64,000 bases of DNA from Saccharopolyspora rhizosphaerae (GTDB lineage Bacteria > Actinomycetota > Actinomycetes > Mycobacteriales > Pseudonocardiaceae). The stretch lies in NCBI RefSeq assembly GCF_003931915.1, contig NZ_RSAA01000011.1, positions 62,001-126,000 on the forward strand, written 5' to 3'. Position 1 is the first letter of the stretch. Every line of letters starts with the position of its first letter. The notes beneath the pieces are model-generated. The model saw nothing but the letters and a program-made list of their open reading frames with translations, did not search any database and was not told the origin of the DNA. Shown here piece by piece: positions 34,412-43,166 of the stretch. The translations under genes and the position numbers were made by a program.

Positions 34412-34568
34412 GACCGCACCTCCCGTCCCCCCATTCGACCACCGGTCGCGATCGAACACCCATACGGGTCAACGCGCAGCAGGAATGGGGGTCAGCCCCG
34501 ATGGCACTCCTCCACACAGGTGATGGAGGCTGGTTCCGGTAGCACCTGTAGAGGAAGAAGCGACACGC

Positions 34569-35681
34569 GTGACAGCAGCCGGTACCGGTGGCGCACGGAG
34601 CCGTCGGAAGATCAGCTGGGATCTTGTTCGGGCCGGCTGCGTGGTGTTGGTGATGCTCTACCACTCCACGAGCCTGAGCGTCTTCCTGCACCCCGAGCTC
34701 GAGCCGCGCGCCATCGAGTTCCCCTACCAGGTCGGAGCCAGCCTCCTGCTGGTCGTCTCCGCCTACTTCGCGTGCGTGACCATCCGGCGCGGCCCCATGC
34801 TGCGCTACTGGTGGGGCCGCGTGGCCCGGTTGCTGCCCTCGTTCCTGGCGGCAGTCGTGATCAGCTACTTCGTGCTCCGGGCGTTCCCGATCGAGGGCTG
34901 GTTCTTCCCCCTGCCCGAGGACCTGTGGGCGAACCTGCTGATGCTGTGGCACTGGAAGCCGCAGTTCTACCCGTTCATCGACGGCTCGCACTGGACGGTG
35001 CCGCTGCAGCTGATGGGCTTCACGGTCGCCGCCCTGCTGTACAAGAGCCCGTGGGGGCACGGGCGGGGGATCCTGGTCGTGATGTGGACGGCGGTGCTCC
35101 TGCCGCTGGCCCAGTGGCCGATCCGGATCAACGACCCGGTCGAGGGGTACCGGACGGTGGTCGACGGGATCGGCATGCACCGCTGGCACCTGTTCGTCGC
35201 GGGCGTGGTGATCTGGTTGTGGTCGGTCAAGCGGCTGAGCACCCCGCACTTCGTCGTCCTGCTCGGGCTGTGCATGGCGGCCCAGGAGGTGCACAACTAC
35301 ACGCGCACCCCCGAGGGATTGCTGGCCGACACCGGGTCGTCGGTGGCGGTGGCCATCGGCATGTGCGTGATCGCCCTGGTCGCCCGCGCCCCGGACCTGT
35401 CGGTGCCGCCGCTGGCGCGACGCGCGATCAGCTGGTTCGCCGGCATCTCCTACGGCGTGTTCCTGATGCACCAGGCCATCGGCTACATCGTGGTGCGCAA
35501 GCTGCAGGACGTCGGTGCCGACACCCTGACCCAGACGCTGGCCATGCTGGTGACCGGCACGGTGCTGGGCTGGATGCTCACCCGGCTGGTCGAGAAGCCC
35601 GCCCACAAGCTGCTGATGCGTCCCTTCACGCGGGGCGGGTCCGCGACCAGCCGGGAAGCGGACCCGGCCGGTCGACGTTGA
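34569..35681 (+). CDS. acyltransferase 3 family membrane protein
   Basis: A 370-residue multi-pass protein with about ten hydrophobic helices. The start SWDLVRAGCVVLVMLYHSTS carries the R-x10-H pattern of the acyltransferase-3 family (Arg and catalytic His of the first helix), and RRGPMLRYWWGRVARLLPSF is the conserved Arg-rich loop. SYGVFLMHQAIGY and MLTRLVEKPAHKLLM match the family C-terminus. Such enzymes O-acylate surface sugars, peptidoglycan or antibiotics. No glycan gene is nearby to show the substrate. GTG at 34569 is 109 bases from the GTG at 34459 and divergent from the kinase gene. Confidence 0.85.
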   Translation: MTAAGTGGARSRRKISWDLVRAGCVVLVMLYHSTSLSVFLHPELEPRAIEFPYQVGASLLLVVSAYFACVTIRRGPMLRYWWGRVARLLPSFLAAVVISYFVLRAFPIEGWFFPLPEDLWANLLMLWHWKPQFYPFIDGSHWTVPLQLMGFTVAALLYKSPWGHGRGILVVMWTAVLLPLAQWPIRINDPVEGYRTVVDGIGMHRWHLFVAGVVIWLWSVKRLSTPHFVVLLGLCMAAQEVHNYTRTPEGLLADTGSSVAVAIGMCVIALVARAPDLSVPPLARRAISWFAGISYGVFLMHQAIGYIVVRKLQDVGADTLTQTLAMLVTGTVLGWMLTRLVEKPAHKLLMRPFTRGGSATSREADPAGRR

Positions 35682-35688
35682 CACCGGC

Positions 35689-36711
35689 GTGAAGAAAATC
35701 GGGTTCCTCTCCTTCGGGCACTGGTCGGCCTCTCCGCACTCGCAGACGCGCAGCGCGTCCGACGCGCTGCACCAAGCCATCGACTTGGCGGTGGCCGCCG
35801 AGGAGCTCGGGGCCGACGGCGCCTACTTCCGCGTGCACCACTTCGCGCGGCAGCACAGCTCGCCGTTCCCCCTGCTGGCGGCGATCGGGGCGCGGACCAG
35901 CCGCATCGAGATTGGCACCGGCGTGATCGACATGCGCTACGAGAACCCGCTGTACATGGCGGAGGACGCGGGTTCGGCCGACCTCATCTCCGAGGGCAGG
36001 CTCCAGCTGGGGATCAGCCGCGGTTCGCCGGAGCAGGTCATCGACGGGTGGCGTTACTTCGGCTACCAGCCGGCGGAGGGCCAGACCGACGCCGACCTGG
36101 CGCGCAGCCACACCGAGGTGCTGCTCGAGGTGCTCAAGGGCCACGGCTTCGCGCAGCCCCACCCGCGTCCGATGTTCCCGAACCCGCCCGGCCTGCTGCG
36201 CGTCGAACCGCACTCGCCGGGACTCCGCGAGCGCCTCTGGTGGGGCTCGGGCTCGAACGCGACAGCGCGGTGGGCGGCGAAGCTGGGGATGAACCTGCAG
36301 AGCTCCACGCTCAAGGACGACGAGAGCGGTGAGCCGCTGCACGTCCAGCAGCGCAAGCAGATCGAGGCCTTCCACGAGGCCTGGCGCGCTGAGGTGCACG
36401 AGCGCGAGCCCCGCGTGTCGGTCAGCCGCAGCATCTTCCCGATCGTCACCGACCTCGACGCGATGTACTTCGGTGACGAGAGCGGCTCCGAGGACACGAT
36501 CGGCCACATCGATGCCCACACCCGCGCGATCTTCGGCCGCTCCTACGCAGCGGAACCCGACGTGCTGGTCAAGCAGCTGGCCGAGGACGAAGCGATCGCC
36601 GCGGCCGACACCCTGCTGCTCACGGTGCCCAACCAGCTGGGCGTCGACTACAACACCCACGTCCTCGACAGCGTCCTCCGCCACGTGGCCCCGGAACTCG
36701 GCTGGCGCTGA
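35689..36711 (+). CDS. LLM-class (luciferase-like) flavin-dependent oxidoreductase
   Basis: A 340-residue luciferase-like TIM-barrel flavoenzyme. Blocks are KKIGFLSFGHWSASPHSQTR, AAEELGADGAYFRVHHFARQ (the LLM HHF motif), RIEIGTGVIDMRYENPLYMA and RLQLGISRGSPEQVIDGW. These use FMNH2 or F420 and act on small organic molecules or sulfonates; the substrate is unknown. GTG at 35689 is seven bases after the acyltransferase stop, so the two are probably co-transcribed. Two palindromes follow the stop, before the carrier gene. Confidence 0.87.
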   Translation: MKKIGFLSFGHWSASPHSQTRSASDALHQAIDLAVAAEELGADGAYFRVHHFARQHSSPFPLLAAIGARTSRIEIGTGVIDMRYENPLYMAEDAGSADLISEGRLQLGISRGSPEQVIDGWRYFGYQPAEGQTDADLARSHTEVLLEVLKGHGFAQPHPRPMFPNPPGLLRVEPHSPGLRERLWWGSGSNATARWAAKLGMNLQSSTLKDDESGEPLHVQQRKQIEAFHEAWRAEVHEREPRVSVSRSIFPIVTDLDAMYFGDESGSEDTIGHIDAHTRAIFGRSYAAEPDVLVKQLAEDEAIAAADTLLLTVPNQLGVDYNTHVLDSVLRHVAPELGWR

Positions 36712-36730
36712 AGCGCCCGACCGGCGGGGT

Positions 36731-36745
36731 ACTGGCTGAGCCAGT
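36731..36745 (+). promoter_or_regulatory. operator 1, ACTGGCT-G-AGCCAGT
   Basis: A perfect 7-bp inverted repeat with one central base, 121 bases before the MatC-like gene. The core TGGCTGAGCCA recurs at 36788-36798. Confidence 0.55.
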
Positions 36746-36785
36746 TGGCCAGTTCGGTATTGACTTCGCGCCCGCTATCCCGGAA

Positions 36786-36808
36786 AGTGGCTGAGCCAGT
36801 GAGCCACT
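36786..36808 (+). promoter_or_regulatory. operator 2, AGTGGCT-N9-AGCCACT
   Basis: A perfect inverted 7-mer with nine bases between, containing the same TGGCTGAGCCA core as operator 1. The two cores are 56 bases apart, centre to centre, and both lie upstream of the carrier gene at 36866. Paired sites of this kind suggest looping or cooperative repression. Confidence 0.55.
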
Positions 36809-36865
36809 GTGCCGCGCGCCACACCCCCGTCGTGGCGCGCGGGCCGCGCAGGCAAGGAGGCAAGG

Positions 36866-38149
36866 GTGCCGCCGGAAGTCATCTCGATCCTGGTGCTGGT
36901 CGCCGCGTTCGTCATCACCACGACGCTGTCGGTCAACATGGGCGTGCTGTGCTTCGCAGCCGCGTTCCTGGTCGCCACGGTGTTCGGCGGGTTGTCCGAA
37001 GACGACATCTTCGACGGCTTCCCCGGGGACCTGTTCGTGGTCCTGGTGGGCGTGACGTTCCTGTTCGCGATTGCCCGGGCGAACGGCACGACCGACTGGG
37101 TCGTGCAACGCGCGGTCCGCGTGGTCGGTGGCCGGATCGCGCTCATCCCGTGGGTGATGTTCGGGATCGGCGCGGTGCTGACCGCGATCGGCGCGGTCAG
37201 TCCGGCGGCGGTGGCGATCGTGGCTCCGATCGCGCTGAACCTGGCCGCGCGCTACCGGATCAACCCGCTGCTGATGGGTGCGATGGTCGTGCACGGCACG
37301 CAGGCAGGCGGGTTCTCCCCGATCAGCATCTACGGCAGCATCGTCAACGAGGTGGTCGCCAACAGCGGGCTGCCGGGCAGCCCGGTGGCACTGTTCCTGG
37401 GCAGCTTCGCCGCCAACGCGATCATCGCGGCCGTGGTGTTCGTGGTCTTCGGCGGACTCCGGTTGCGCCGTGGTGCCGAAGCCCGTCGGCTCATCGCCAC
37501 CGGCGCGGGCGGCAGTGACGAGCTCGCCGACGTTCCGGAGGAGGAACTGCGGCTCAACCGCGACCGGGTCCTGACGCTGCTCGGCCTGGCGGTCCTGGTG
37601 GTCACCACCCTCGGCTTCGGGCTCGACGTGGGGCTGATGGCGATGAGCGTCGCCGTGGTGCTCAGCGTGCTCTCGCCGAAGACGGGCAAGGCCGCTCCGG
37701 GCGAGGTCGCCTGGCCGACCGTGCTGTTGATCTGCGGTGTCCTCACCTACGTCGGCGTGCTGGAGAAGATGGGCACGATCGACTGGGTGGGCCACTCGGT
37801 GGCCGGGATCGGCGTTCCGCTGCTGGCGGCACTGCTGCTGTGCTACATCGGCGCGATCGTCTCGGCTTTCGCCTCGTCGGTCGGCATCATGGGCGCGCTC
37901 ATCCCGCTGGCGGTGCCCTTCCTGCACGCGGGCAGCGTGGGGCCGATCGGCATGGTCACGGCGTTCGCGGTGGCGGCCACGGTCGTCGACGTCAGCCCCT
38001 TCTCCACCAACGGTGCGATCGTGCTGGCCAACGCCAAGGACGTCGACAAGGACACGTTCTTCCGCCAGCTGCTGGTGTACGGGGGCCTCGTCGTGGCGGC
38101 GGCGCCGCTGGCCCTGTGGGTCCTGCTGGTCCTGCCCGGCTTCGGCTGA
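36866..38149 (+). CDS. MatC-like dicarboxylate carrier / SLC13-type permease
   Basis: A 427-residue membrane transporter with about eleven helices. The N-terminus (VISILVLVAAFVITTTLSVN) and GAVSPAAVAIVAPIALNLAA, HGTQAGGFSPISIYGSIVNE and VVDVSPFSTNGAIVLANAK are the MatC/CitMHS-like motifs, with two inverted halves each ending in a helix-breaking (S/P)-rich hairpin. Such carriers import malonate or other dicarboxylates with ions. GTG at 36866 follows AAGGAGG. Two matching palindromes upstream suggest substrate-dependent control by a regulator not in the window. Confidence 0.85.
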   Translation: MPPEVISILVLVAAFVITTTLSVNMGVLCFAAAFLVATVFGGLSEDDIFDGFPGDLFVVLVGVTFLFAIARANGTTDWVVQRAVRVVGGRIALIPWVMFGIGAVLTAIGAVSPAAVAIVAPIALNLAARYRINPLLMGAMVVHGTQAGGFSPISIYGSIVNEVVANSGLPGSPVALFLGSFAANAIIAAVVFVVFGGLRLRRGAEARRLIATGAGGSDELADVPEEELRLNRDRVLTLLGLAVLVVTTLGFGLDVGLMAMSVAVVLSVLSPKTGKAAPGEVAWPTVLLICGVLTYVGVLEKMGTIDWVGHSVAGIGVPLLAALLLCYIGAIVSAFASSVGIMGALIPLAVPFLHAGSVGPIGMVTAFAVAATVVDVSPFSTNGAIVLANAKDVDKDTFFRQLLVYGGLVVAAAPLALWVLLVLPGFG

Positions 38150-38156
38150 TCGCAGT

Positions 38157-38951
38157 TCAGTCGGCGGTGGTCCACAGCAGGCGGTAGTAGGCGGTCCGGT
38201 CGAGGTCCGGCTCGACGCCGTAGGCCTCGAGCAGCGGTTCCTCCCAACCTGCCCCGTAGTTCCAGTGGGTGGCCCAGGTGGCGACGGCGAGGTCGGCCCA
38301 GCGGTCGGCCACGCCGAGGCTGCCGAGGTCCACGTGGCCCGTGCAGCGACCGTCGTCCCCGATGAGCGTGTTGGGGGCGCAGGCATCGCCGTGGCAGACC
38401 ACGAGCCGGTCCACGCTCGGCGTCCCGTCGAGAACGCCGAGCGCACCCCCGACGGTGCTGATGTGCTCGCACCCGGGTGGCCGCAACGCCGGGTCGATCG
38501 ACTCGCCGGCGCGCGCACGGGCGGCGTCCAGCCTGCGCTCGGCCGACCAGTCGAAGGGGCAGTCCGACACCGGCAACGCCTCGTGCAGCGCGCGCAGTCC
38601 GGAACCGATGGCCCGCACAGCGGTTCGGGGCTCGGCGAGCCACCGGGTGTCGACCGCGGACCTGCCCGGAAGGCCGGCCGTGACCATCCACTCCCCGTCC
38701 TCGTCCGCACCGGAGTCGAGCACCGGAGGGACCGGGGTGCGGCCCGCCGCCCACCGCAACCGCGCCACCTCGGGAGCCAGGGGGACGCCACGCGGCGACC
38801 ACTTCACGAAGAGCTCGCCGCGCTCTGCCGAGATCTGGAAGGTCAGTCCGCCGACCTCGTTGCGCCACACGGCGTGAACCGTCCTGCCGCCCGCGATCTC
38901 GCGCACGACGGGCGGGACCTCCACCGGCCCCGTGGGCGTTGCAGCGATCAC
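38157..38951 (-). CDS. aminoglycoside 3'-phosphotransferase-like kinase (APH)
   Basis: A 264-residue kinase of the APH(3') family. The catalytic loop is VVCHGDACAPNTLIG (H-G-D-x4-N, with the catalytic Asp), and the metal-binding motif is GHVDLGSLGVADRWADLAVA, in which D-L-G replaces D-F-G as in APH enzymes. The N-lobe Lys is probably in ELFVKWSP. Resistance to aminoglycosides is possible, but many chromosomal APH-like kinases act on other substrates. It converges on the carrier gene with seven bases between stops. Confidence 0.87.
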   Translation of the reverse strand: MIAATPTGPVEVPPVVREIAGGRTVHAVWRNEVGGLTFQISAERGELFVKWSPRGVPLAPEVARLRWAAGRTPVPPVLDSGADEDGEWMVTAGLPGRSAVDTRWLAEPRTAVRAIGSGLRALHEALPVSDCPFDWSAERRLDAARARAGESIDPALRPPGCEHISTVGGALGVLDGTPSVDRLVVCHGDACAPNTLIGDDGRCTGHVDLGSLGVADRWADLAVATWATHWNYGAGWEEPLLEAYGVEPDLDRTAYYRLLWTTAD

Positions 38952-39841
38952 GGGGCCATCCTGCCAGCGTCACCCGAGGACACCACCCGACCCCGTGCCG
39001 AACGCGCGTCGGCTCCCCGAGCGATGTCCACCTGCGGCTCTCCGTCGGCGACCAGGTCGGATCGCGAACCCCTGCGGAGCACGCCCGATCGTGCCGAGCG
39101 CATCGGCGGTCGCACCCTCGCGTGCGACCAGTGCTGGCGCTGAAGGCGGCCCACGGCAGCTGCCGCGCGATCTCGACGCTCGGGCCAGGTGCAGCTGGTG
39201 TGACGGCGACGCGGCGGTCGCGCACGACGCCGAACCTGGCCAACGCCGCTCCCGAAGCGGGTTCGGGGCTGTCGGTCGCCGACCCTGAAGGCAAGCCGAC
39301 GCCGGCTGAACGGCTTGGAAGCGTGTCGACCAGCACCTGCCGATGGCCGCGGTCGTGCTACGAGACCGCCGAGTGCGGAGGCACGTCACGCAGATCGTCG
39401 TCCTGACCGACGCGCTGAGACCGTCTCGTCGCGCGCGGACGAGGTCCTGCTGTCCCCCGAGGGCGTGACGTTGTTGACCTCCACGTGGGCTGGTCACCGT
39501 CGCGACGGCGAACCGGTCGACCCAGTACCGAGGCAGACCCTCGAGGCGACTTCGCGCCGGAGCGTGCACCGGGTCCCTCACCGGCGCCGGCGGAGAGCGA
39601 ACGCCGGGATGTCGCGGTCATTCCAGACCCAGGTGCCGCACTCCTGCCGGACCCCGCTCACGGCCAGGCCTCGAAGACCTCCAACCCGCTGTCTGCAGTG
39701 GATCCCGTACGCGCCGGCGCTTCGGCGGCCCGGTGGTCGCTGCGCACCTCCTGCACCGCAGGCCCCGCCGCACTTGACCGATGAGTTCCACGGCGCCGAG
39801 GAGTCCACCTCGGTGACCGACTACTGGAGAGGACCACTGCG
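38952..39841. other. 890-base gene-free interval
   Basis: Several short frames exist but none has natural composition with a good start. One plus-strand run near 39326-39420 (RVDQHLPMAAVVLRDRRVRR) looks protein-like, without start or domain, and may be a remnant. The region is less protein-like than any of similar length in the window apart from 46.2-47.2 kb. Confidence 0.5.
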
Positions 39842-40453
39842 ATGAAGCTGACGGTGAGCACGTTCGTCTCGGTCGACGGCGTGATGCAGGGGCCTGGTGG
39901 ACCGGAGGAGGACCGCAGCGGCGGGTTCGAGCGCGGTGGCTGGCTCGCTCCGCTGTTCGACGAGGACGCCGGGCACTTCATGGACGAGATGTTCCAGCGC
40001 GTGGACGCGTTCCTGCTCGGACGTCGCACCTACGACATCTTCGCCGCGTACTGGCCCAAGGTGGACGACCCGGACGACCCGATCGCCACCAAGCTCAACA
40101 CGCTCCCGAAGTACGTGCCGTCCACGACTCTGACCGACGCCGAGTGGTCCGGCACCACCGTGCTCACCGGTGACGTCGCGGCGGCGGTGCGCGACCTCAA
40201 GGCGCAGGAGGGCCGTGAGCTGCAGGTCCACGGCAGTGCGACCCTGGTGCGCTTCCTGCTGGGCCACGACCTCGTGGACGAGTTCACCCTCCTCACCTTC
40301 CCGGTGATCGTCGGCCAGGGTCTGCGTCTGTTCCCCGGCCAGGGCCCGGACGTGTCGCTGGAACTCACCGAGTGCCGCGCCACCCCGAAGGGCATCACCA
40401 TCCAGACCTACCGCCCCACCGGGCGCCCCGGATACGGCACGGTCGGCGAGTAG
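39842..40453 (+). CDS. dihydrofolate reductase/RibD C-terminal-like protein
   Basis: A 203-residue protein of the DHFR/RibD_C superfamily. The N-terminus MKLTVSTFVSVDGVMQGPGG is the signature of the actinobacterial YyaP/YwjB-like group, followed by FLLGRRTYDIFAAYWP (the GRxTY motif), VHGSATLVRFLLGHDLVDEF and TFPVIVGQGLRLF. It probably binds NADPH and reduces a pteridine or pyrimidine-like compound; the true substrate is not known for this subgroup. The ATG follows GGAGAGGA. It stands alone. Confidence 0.87.
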   Translation: MKLTVSTFVSVDGVMQGPGGPEEDRSGGFERGGWLAPLFDEDAGHFMDEMFQRVDAFLLGRRTYDIFAAYWPKVDDPDDPIATKLNTLPKYVPSTTLTDAEWSGTTVLTGDVAAAVRDLKAQEGRELQVHGSATLVRFLLGHDLVDEFTLLTFPVIVGQGLRLFPGQGPDVSLELTECRATPKGITIQTYRPTGRPGYGTVGE

Positions 40454-40790
40454 GACTCGTTCAGACCCGCGGCCGCGCCGGTGGGAGCAGCGGCACCACC
40501 GCGGGTCTGCACGCGCCTTGCGCCAGCGCACTGCCCTGGCCACTCGCCATGGCAAGGGCCGGTTTCCCCGTCAGGACGTTCCCACTACCCGGGACGCCAC
40601 GCGACCTCGGACAGCCCCACCAAGGTGTTCGCGCCTGCGGGGTGCTGCTGCTGTGGTGCTACAAGAACGGTTCCGAAGTACCTACGGGCCTTTTCACCCC
40701 CGGACACGGCGTGGAGCACGGCGGAACCTGTGCTGCAGAGGACTTCGTCGCACGGCTGCTCAGCCCGCGACGAAGGTCGTGCGGGCGGGC
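40454..40790. other. gene-free interval between convergent genes
   Basis: No plausible gene is seen in this 337-base gap. No clear terminator stem was found either. Confidence 0.45.
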
Positions 40791-41456
40791 TCAGGCGAGC
40801 ACGAGCGGCACGGCGAGGTGCAGCCGGTCGAGAGCGGCCTGCTCGGCCCCGGTCGGCGCGCGCCTCCCCGTGACCACCCGGAGAACGTCCACGTCGGAGA
40901 ACGACTCGGGCAGCGGTGCTCCGGCGATCTCGCCGAGCACCTCCCGCGTCGCCGCGAGCGCCTCGTCGGCCGGACCGGGTACGTGCGGCAGGTGCGCGAC
41001 CAGGTCAAGGTGGTGCAACGTCCACTCGACCACGTACGCGGTCAGGTAGTCGGCGACGGAGAGGACCTCGTCCTTCGTCTGGACCCGGGCCCGCGGGTCG
41101 GCCAGGCGCGCGGCGCGTTCGGCGGCCGAGCCCAGGTCGTCGAGGTGGAACTTGAGCAGCCATGGCTCCTGGTAGGCGGCTGCGAGCCGGACGGTCAGGG
41201 CGTCCAGCGGATCGCCCCCGGACGGCAGGCTGTCGGCGAGGTCCCAGTAGGTGGTCGCGTTCCGGGTCGGCGCGGCCTCGGACGGGGTCGCCAGCGTGAT
41301 CAGGACGTCCTGCGCGTCGATGACCAGGTGGCACACCAGGTCTCGCACGAGCCAGCCTCGGCACCCGGACGGCTGGAGCAGGTCGTAGTCGGCGAGACCG
41401 GCCACCGCGGAGCGCAAGGACGCCCACGACGAGGCGAAGAGCTTCACGCCACTCAC
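40791..41456 (-). CDS. maleylpyruvate isomerase-fold (DinB-like) protein
   Basis: A 221-residue DinB/mycothiol-dependent maleylpyruvate isomerase-like protein. The N-terminus has WASLRSAVAGLADYDLLQPS and GWLVRDLVCHLVIDAQDVL (metal-binding His), and later VVEWTLHHLDLVAHLP gives the paired His. This is the usual H...H-x-x-D arrangement. The role is unknown; such proteins are numerous in mycothiol-producing actinobacteria. GTG at 41456 is chosen because GAGGTGA lies six bases upstream, inside the end of the bioQ-like gene, so the two are co-transcribed. Confidence 0.78.
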   Translation of the reverse strand: MSGVKLFASSWASLRSAVAGLADYDLLQPSGCRGWLVRDLVCHLVIDAQDVLITLATPSEAAPTRNATTYWDLADSLPSGGDPLDALTVRLAAAYQEPWLLKFHLDDLGSAAERAARLADPRARVQTKDEVLSVADYLTAYVVEWTLHHLDLVAHLPHVPGPADEALAATREVLGEIAGAPLPESFSDVDVLRVVTGRRAPTGAEQAALDRLHLAVPLVLA

Positions 41457-41460
41457 CGGA

Positions 41461-42018
41461 TCACCTCGCCGCGACGCGGGCGCGGAGACCGTCGAGCAGG
41501 AGTTCCAGGCTCCGCTCGAAGTCGCCCTCGCCGTCGGGGTTCCGGTCGATGGCGCCGGCGCTGGCGGCCTGCATCGCGGTCTGCTCCTCGACGGTGTGGC
41601 CGAAGACCAGGTGCAGGATGGCGCGGGTGCCGACGTCGACGAGGTCCTCGGGAAGACCTCCGTCGGCGAGCGCCGAGCGCAGCGCGGACGCCGGTTCGTG
41701 CGCTCCGAGCCCGAAGGTGTGGGCGGTGACGACGACCTCGGCCCCGTCCCGGTAGGCGAGCATCGCGTCGCGCAGCTCCGCGCAGACCTCGACGACCCGC
41801 CGGTCCCAGCGCTGGGCGCGGCGCTGGCGAGCACCGCGCCGCAGGACCTCGTCGGCGACCGCGGCCAGCAGCGACTGCTTGTTCGGGACGTGGTGGTAGA
41901 GGGCGCTGGGCTGCACCCCGAGCTCGGACGCGAGACGGCGCATGGTCAACGACTCCAGTCCGTACTCGTCGAGCACCGCGATGGCCTGAGCCACGACATC
42001 GCTGCGGTGGTAGCGCAC
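41461..42018 (-). CDS. bioQ: BioQ-like TetR family repressor of biotin synthesis
   Basis: A 185-residue TetR regulator. The HTH is YHRSDVVAQAIAVLDEYGLE with SLTMRRLASELGVQPSALYH and the recognition helix GVQPSALYHHVPN; the C-terminus is of the TetR_C type (VVEVCAELRDAMLAYRDGAE). BioQ is the TetR-family biotin repressor of corynebacteria and mycobacteria and is of this size. Position supports the same role: it is divergent from bioB with 89 bases between starts, and that gap holds two TGAAC-N3-GTTCA palindromes. The name rests on context plus operator rather than on sequence identity. Confidence 0.75.
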   Translation of the reverse strand: MRYHRSDVVAQAIAVLDEYGLESLTMRRLASELGVQPSALYHHVPNKQSLLAAVADEVLRRGARQRRAQRWDRRVVEVCAELRDAMLAYRDGAEVVVTAHTFGLGAHEPASALRSALADGGLPEDLVDVGTRAILHLVFGHTVEEQTAMQAASAGAIDRNPDGEGDFERSLELLLDGLRARVAAR

Positions 42019-42058
42019 TCCGACCTCCCGTTGACCGATGGACTCCCCCAGTTTAGCC

Positions 42059-42086
42059 TGAACGCCGTTCAGGTGAACACCGTTCA
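42059..42086. promoter_or_regulatory. two tandem BioQ-type boxes
   Basis: TGAACGCCGTTCA (42059-42071) and TGAACACCGTTCA (42074-42086) are two TGAAC-N3-GTTCA palindromes with a 15-base period. They lie in the gap between the bioQ-like gene and bioB, about 22 bases before the bioB start. As I recall, actinobacterial BioQ sites follow this 13-bp form. They could control both directions. Confidence 0.75.
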
Positions 42087-42107
42087 GGTCGACTCCGGGA
42101 GAGACCC

Positions 42108-43166
42108 ATGAGCTCCACCTTCGATCAGCTCGCCGATGTGGTCCTGGCCGGGCGACCGGCCACGGCCGAGGACGCGCTCACCGTGCTGCGCGCCGACGAC
42201 GCCGAGTTGATGTCCGTCGTGGCGGCAGCCGGACGGCTGCGCCGCGCGCACTTCGGCAACACGGTGAAGGTCAACTACCTGGTCAACCTGAAGTCCGGGT
42301 TGTGCCCGGAGAACTGCAACTACTGCTCGCAGGCGCTCGGTTCGAAGGCCCCCGTCCTGAAGTACTCGTGGCTGTCCGAGGACGAAGCGCTGCGCCAGGC
42401 CGGTGCCGGGCTCAAGGGCGGGGCGAGCCGGGTGTGCGTGGTCGCCTCCGGGCGCGGCCCCTCCCACCGGGACGTCGACAAGGTCACCGCGATGGTCGGC
42501 GCGCTGAAGGCCGAGCACCCCGACGTCGAGGTGTGCGCATGCCTGGGCCTGCTGTCGGACGGCCAGGCCGACAAGCTCAAAGCCGCCGGGGTGGACGCCT
42601 ACAACCACAACATCAACACCGCGGAGAGCCACCACGACAGCATCGTCCAGACCCACACCTACGCCGACCGCGTGGACACCGTCGACAAGGCCAGGACTGC
42701 CGGCCTCTCGCCGTGCTCGGGGTTGATCGCCGGCCTGGGCGAGACCGATGAGCAGCTGGTGGAGGCGTTGTTCGCGCTCCGGGACCTGGAGTCGGACTCG
42801 ATCCCGGTGAACTTCCTGATGCCCTTCGACGGCACGCCGTTCGCCGACACCTGGGAGCTCTCCCCCACCCGCTGCGTGAAGATCCTGGCGATGGCGCGGT
42901 TCGTCTGCCCTGACCGCGAGATCCGCATCGCCGGCGGCCGCGAGATGCACCTGCGGTCCCTGCAGTCCGTCGCGCTGCAGGTCGCCAACTCGATCTTCCT
43001 CGGCGACTACCTCACCTCCGAGGGGCAGGAAGCCGAAGCGGACCTGGCGATGATCCGCGACAGCGGCTTCGTGGTGCTGGGCTCGGACGAGGAAGTCGCG
43101 CAGCGGCCCGTCGATCCGGCGATCCGCCGCCGCGGCGCGGGAACCGACGTCCTGCCCAACGCGTGA
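42108..43166 (+). CDS. bioB: biotin synthase
   Basis: A 352-residue radical-SAM enzyme that inserts sulfur into dethiobiotin. The 4Fe-4S/SAM motif is [13 protein letters not shown] (C-x3-C-x2-C). Other BioB blocks are [67 protein letters not shown] and [13 protein letters not shown], the last with the conserved Arg near the 2Fe-2S cluster. GGGAGA precedes the ATG. It is the first gene of bioBAFD, and the twin BioQ-type boxes lie just upstream. Its stop overlaps bioA. Confidence 0.97.
   Translation: MSSTFDQLADVVLAGRPATAEDALTVLRADDAELMSVVAAAGRLRRAHFGNTVKVNYLVNLKSGLCPENCNYCSQALGSKAPVLKYSWLSEDEALRQAGAGLKGGASRVCVVASGRGPSHRDVDKVTAMVGALKAEHPDVEVCACLGLLSDGQADKLKAAGVDAYNHNINTAESHHDSIVQTHTYADRVDTVDKARTAGLSPCSGLIAGLGETDEQLVEALFALRDLESDSIPVNFLMPFDGTPFADTWELSPTRCVKILAMARFVCPDREIRIAGGREMHLRSLQSVALQVANSIFLGDYLTSEGQEAEADLAMIRDSGFVVLGSDEEVAQRPVDPAIRRRGAGTDVLPNA

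Noticed and set aside
34569-35780. Long minus-strand frame opposite the acyltransferase gene
   Set aside because: Composition is His/Gln/Arg-rich without domains, while the plus strand encodes a normal membrane protein.
38952-39841. Small ORFs in the 890-base gap
   Set aside because: None has a good start with natural codon use; most are antisense or frame-shadow composition.
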